From an uncultured Atopobium sp. (GTDB lineage: Bacteria; Actinomycetota; Coriobacteriia; Coriobacteriales; Atopobiaceae): a DNA stretch of 15,092 bases. Positions 13,171-15,092 of this stretch are shown one piece after another. Where the stretch lies: assembly GCA_947252455.1 (NCBI GenBank), contig CAMXVQ010000023.1:1-15092 (forward strand). The letters are read 5' to 3'. The stretch's first letter is position 1; every line of letters starts with the position of its first letter. Made by a program: the position numbers and the translations under genes. The notes under the pieces are model-generated. The model was not told the DNA's origin. It did no database searches and saw only the letters and a list, made by a program, of their open reading frames with translations.

Positions 13171-15092
13171 ATGAGCATACATCATACTACACAACAAGCG
13201 CGCGTTGGTTTGTGTGTACCAGATGAACAAGCCCTGCGCGAAGCGTGTGAGCAAACGCAAATGCCCGCGCAAACGCAAACACAGGCGCGCACGATACATG
13301 GTATTCGCTGCGAGCTTGTGCATGAAGTTGAACAAGTTCCTATGCTTCCTGGGTGCTATTTGTGGAAAAACGCGTCGGACATCGTAATTTATGTGGGCAA
13401 AGCAAAAAACTTGCGTGCGCGCATGCTCCAATACGTAACGCTGAGTGATGATCGTCTTAAAATTCCTCGTATGATGCTTGAAGTTGCAAGTTTTGATTAT
13501 GTGGTTGTAAGTTCAGAACACGAAGCGCTGGTTTTAGAACGCAACCTTATTGAGCAGTACAAGCCCTATTATAACGTTGATTTTAAGGACGACAAAAGCT
13601 ATCCCTATATTGCGCTTACCAAAAATTCGCTATTTCCCGCAATTAAATACACGCGCGAGCATCATAAACGCGGAACAAAATATTTTGGCCCATATACCGA
13701 TGTGTATGCCGCGCGCGAAACGATTGAAATTTTACGCAAGGCAGTGCCTTTATGTAGTGCCTCGTGCACCGAGTGGAAAAGACTTGAGCGTTATTTTAAA
13801 AAGCACGCGGACGAAAAAGAACTTGCTCCGTTTAGTTTGGCACAACACGGTAAGGCGTGTTTTGATTATCATATGCAAAAAGCACCTGGTGTTTGTATTG
13901 GACGTATAGGTGTTGATGAGTATCGTCAAAATGTTGCGCTTATCGAGGACTTTTTATCGGGCAAGCGCAAGCATATCTTGGATGTATTGCAAGAGCGCAT
14001 GCGCGCTGCGGCACAAGATCTTGAGTTTGAGAAAGCGGGGAGAATAAAGCATCGCTTGCAAGTATTGCAAGCTCTTAACGATAAACAAAAAGTTGTTTTT
14101 TCGTCGCGGCTGTCTATGGATTGCATTGGGTTTTATCGCGAAGAAACCATATCGGCTGCCTGTGTGTTTATTGTTCGTGAGGGGCGTGTTATTCGCACGA
14201 ACGAATTTATTTTGAATAAAGGTCTAGACGTTTCAAAAAACGAGCTGCAAGAGAGTTTCATCAAACGTTATTATCATCAAACAGCAGATATTCCTGCCGA
14301 AATTAACCTTGATGAAATGGTTTTGGATGTAGATGCGCTTAGCAATTGGTTGAGTGAAAAACGTGGCTCGCACGTGACATTTCGCGTTCCCCAACGTGGT
14401 GAAAAGCGCGATTTGCTCGCTATGGTTATACAAAATGCTTCATGCGCACTTAAGCGCTACTCGGTACGAACGGGGTATAGTGAGGATCGTACTAATCTAG
14501 CATTAACACAGCTCGAAAGCGCGCTTGCGCTCGACCGTGCGCCTTTGCGCATCGAATGTTTTGATATATCTACCCTGCATGGATATTTTACCGTAGCGTC
14601 CATGATTGTATTTACCAACGGTCGGGCGGACAAAAGTCAATATCGTAGATTTATTATTAAAACACCGCTTGATGAGGCTAACGATTTTGTGTCTATGCAG
14701 GAAGTTCTTTCTAGACGGTATAGCAAAAAAACTATGAGCAATAAGTGTTTTGGCAAAAAGCCCGATTTATTGGTGCTTGATGGAGGAAAACCGCAGCTTT
14801 CTGCCGCGCTTTCGCAGTTGCACGCGCTTGATTTGGATATACCGGTGTGCGGTTTGGCAAAATCCGATGAAGAGGTTTTTGTGCCCTGGGATACAACGCC
14901 TATTGTGTTGCCTTCGGGTTCTGCGTCTTTGTATTTAATTAAGCAAGTTCGTGATGAATCACATAGGTTTGCGATTACCTTTCATCGCGAATTGCGCGAT
15001 AAAGCAATGACTAAATCAATTCTAGATTCAATTGAAGGTGTTGGTCCCAAGCGTAAACATGCCCTGCTTACTCATTTTGGTTCTATGAAGCG
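13171..15092 (+). CDS. uvrC: UvrABC excinuclease subunit C, partial (C-terminal end off the right edge)
   Basis: Nucleotide-excision-repair nuclease that cuts on both sides of a lesion held by UvrB. The frame is open for 640 codons. The GIY-YIG domain for the 3' incision is at LPGCYLWK...IYVGKAKNLRARM. A UVR domain (AAAQDLEFEKAGRIKHRL) binds UvrB. The RNase H-like domain for the 5' incision keeps FDIS (Asp465), LVLDGGKPQL (Asp537) and RDESHRFAITFHR (Asp595, His598), followed by the first part of the HhH domain (IEGVGPKRKHALL). There are about 45 extra residues before the GIY-YIG domain, with a Gln/Thr/Ala-rich run. The cysteine cluster is altered: Cys230 and Cys242 are kept, the third Cys is Ala238, and the spacing after Cys195/Cys199 is expanded. 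The ATG at 13171 has AGGA 5 nt upstream. Confidence 0.96.
   Translation, partial: MSIHHTTQQARVGLCVPDEQALREACEQTQMPAQTQTQARTIHGIRCELVHEVEQVPMLPGCYLWKNASDIVIYVGKAKNLRARMLQYVTLSDDRLKIPRMMLEVASFDYVVVSSEHEALVLERNLIEQYKPYYNVDFKDDKSYPYIALTKNSLFPAIKYTREHHKRGTKYFGPYTDVYAARETIEILRKAVPLCSASCTEWKRLERYFKKHADEKELAPFSLAQHGKACFDYHMQKAPGVCIGRIGVDEYRQNVALIEDFLSGKRKHILDVLQERMRAAAQDLEFEKAGRIKHRLQVLQALNDKQKVVFSSRLSMDCIGFYREETISAACVFIVREGRVIRTNEFILNKGLDVSKNELQESFIKRYYHQTADIPAEINLDEMVLDVDALSNWLSEKRGSHVTFRVPQRGEKRDLLAMVIQNASCALKRYSVRTGYSEDRTNLALTQLESALALDRAPLRIECFDISTLHGYFTVASMIVFTNGRADKSQYRRFIIKTPLDEANDFVSMQEVLSRRYSKKTMSNKCFGKKPDLLVLDGGKPQLSAALSQLHALDLDIPVCGLAKSDEEVFVPWDTTPIVLPSGSASLYLIKQVRDESHRFAITFHRELRDKAMTKSILDSIEGVGPKRKHALLTHFGSMK

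Noticed and set aside
1..15092. CRISPR array, insertion sequence, prophage, toxin-antitoxin or other defence system
   Set aside because: There are no regularly spaced repeats, terminal inverted repeats or transposase, integrase or toxin motifs; every large open region is explained by a housekeeping or metabolic gene.

Overview
The window looks like ordinary chromosomal DNA from a low- to mid-GC Gram-positive bacterium. The most likely placement is Actinomycetota, class Coriobacteriia (Atopobium/Olsenella/Cryptobacterium type). This rests on a two-subunit glycyl-tRNA synthetase, an rpsP-KH-rimM-trmD-lepB cluster, a fumarate-reductase-type flavoprotein and an OmpR/histidine-kinase pair. No 16S rRNA or other decisive marker is present, so the placement is an inference and a clostridial relative cannot be excluded.

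Layout. 1-1335 (minus): a RumA/RlmCD-type 23S rRNA uracil methyltransferase that runs off the left edge. 1406-2495 (plus), divergent from it: yqeK (HD-domain Ap4A hydrolase family) and rsfS (ribosome silencing factor). 2524-4560 (minus): a two-component system, response regulator first and histidine kinase second. A 278-bp divergent region then holds an extended -10 promoter. It drives a long plus-strand operon, 4839-11000: rpsP, a KH-domain protein, rimM, trmD, lepB, glyQ, glyS and a short protein matching only the N-terminal half of the PPDK/PEPS regulatory protein (DUF299). A strong intrinsic terminator closes the operon at 11066-11094. 11171-13021 (minus): a flavoprotein of the L-aspartate oxidase/fumarate reductase superfamily lacking the usual substrate residues. 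13171-15092 (plus), divergent from it: uvrC, cut by the right edge.

Functionally the main operon combines ribosome biogenesis and translation (bS16, KhpA-like protein, RimM 16S maturation, TrmD m1G37 tRNA methylation, GlyRS) with protein export (signal peptidase I). Genes are packed with stop/start overlaps or gaps of 0-16 bp, except for 75 bp before glyQ.

I found no phage, IS element, CRISPR array, tRNA, rRNA or toxin system, and nothing that amounts to a new system. The points worth a second look are changes within known families: a half-length DUF299 protein with no kinase P-loop; a D169E change at the catalytic aspartate of TrmD; loss of Fe-S ligand cysteines in both the RNA methyltransferase and UvrC; and a flavoprotein without the standard dicarboxylate-binding residues.
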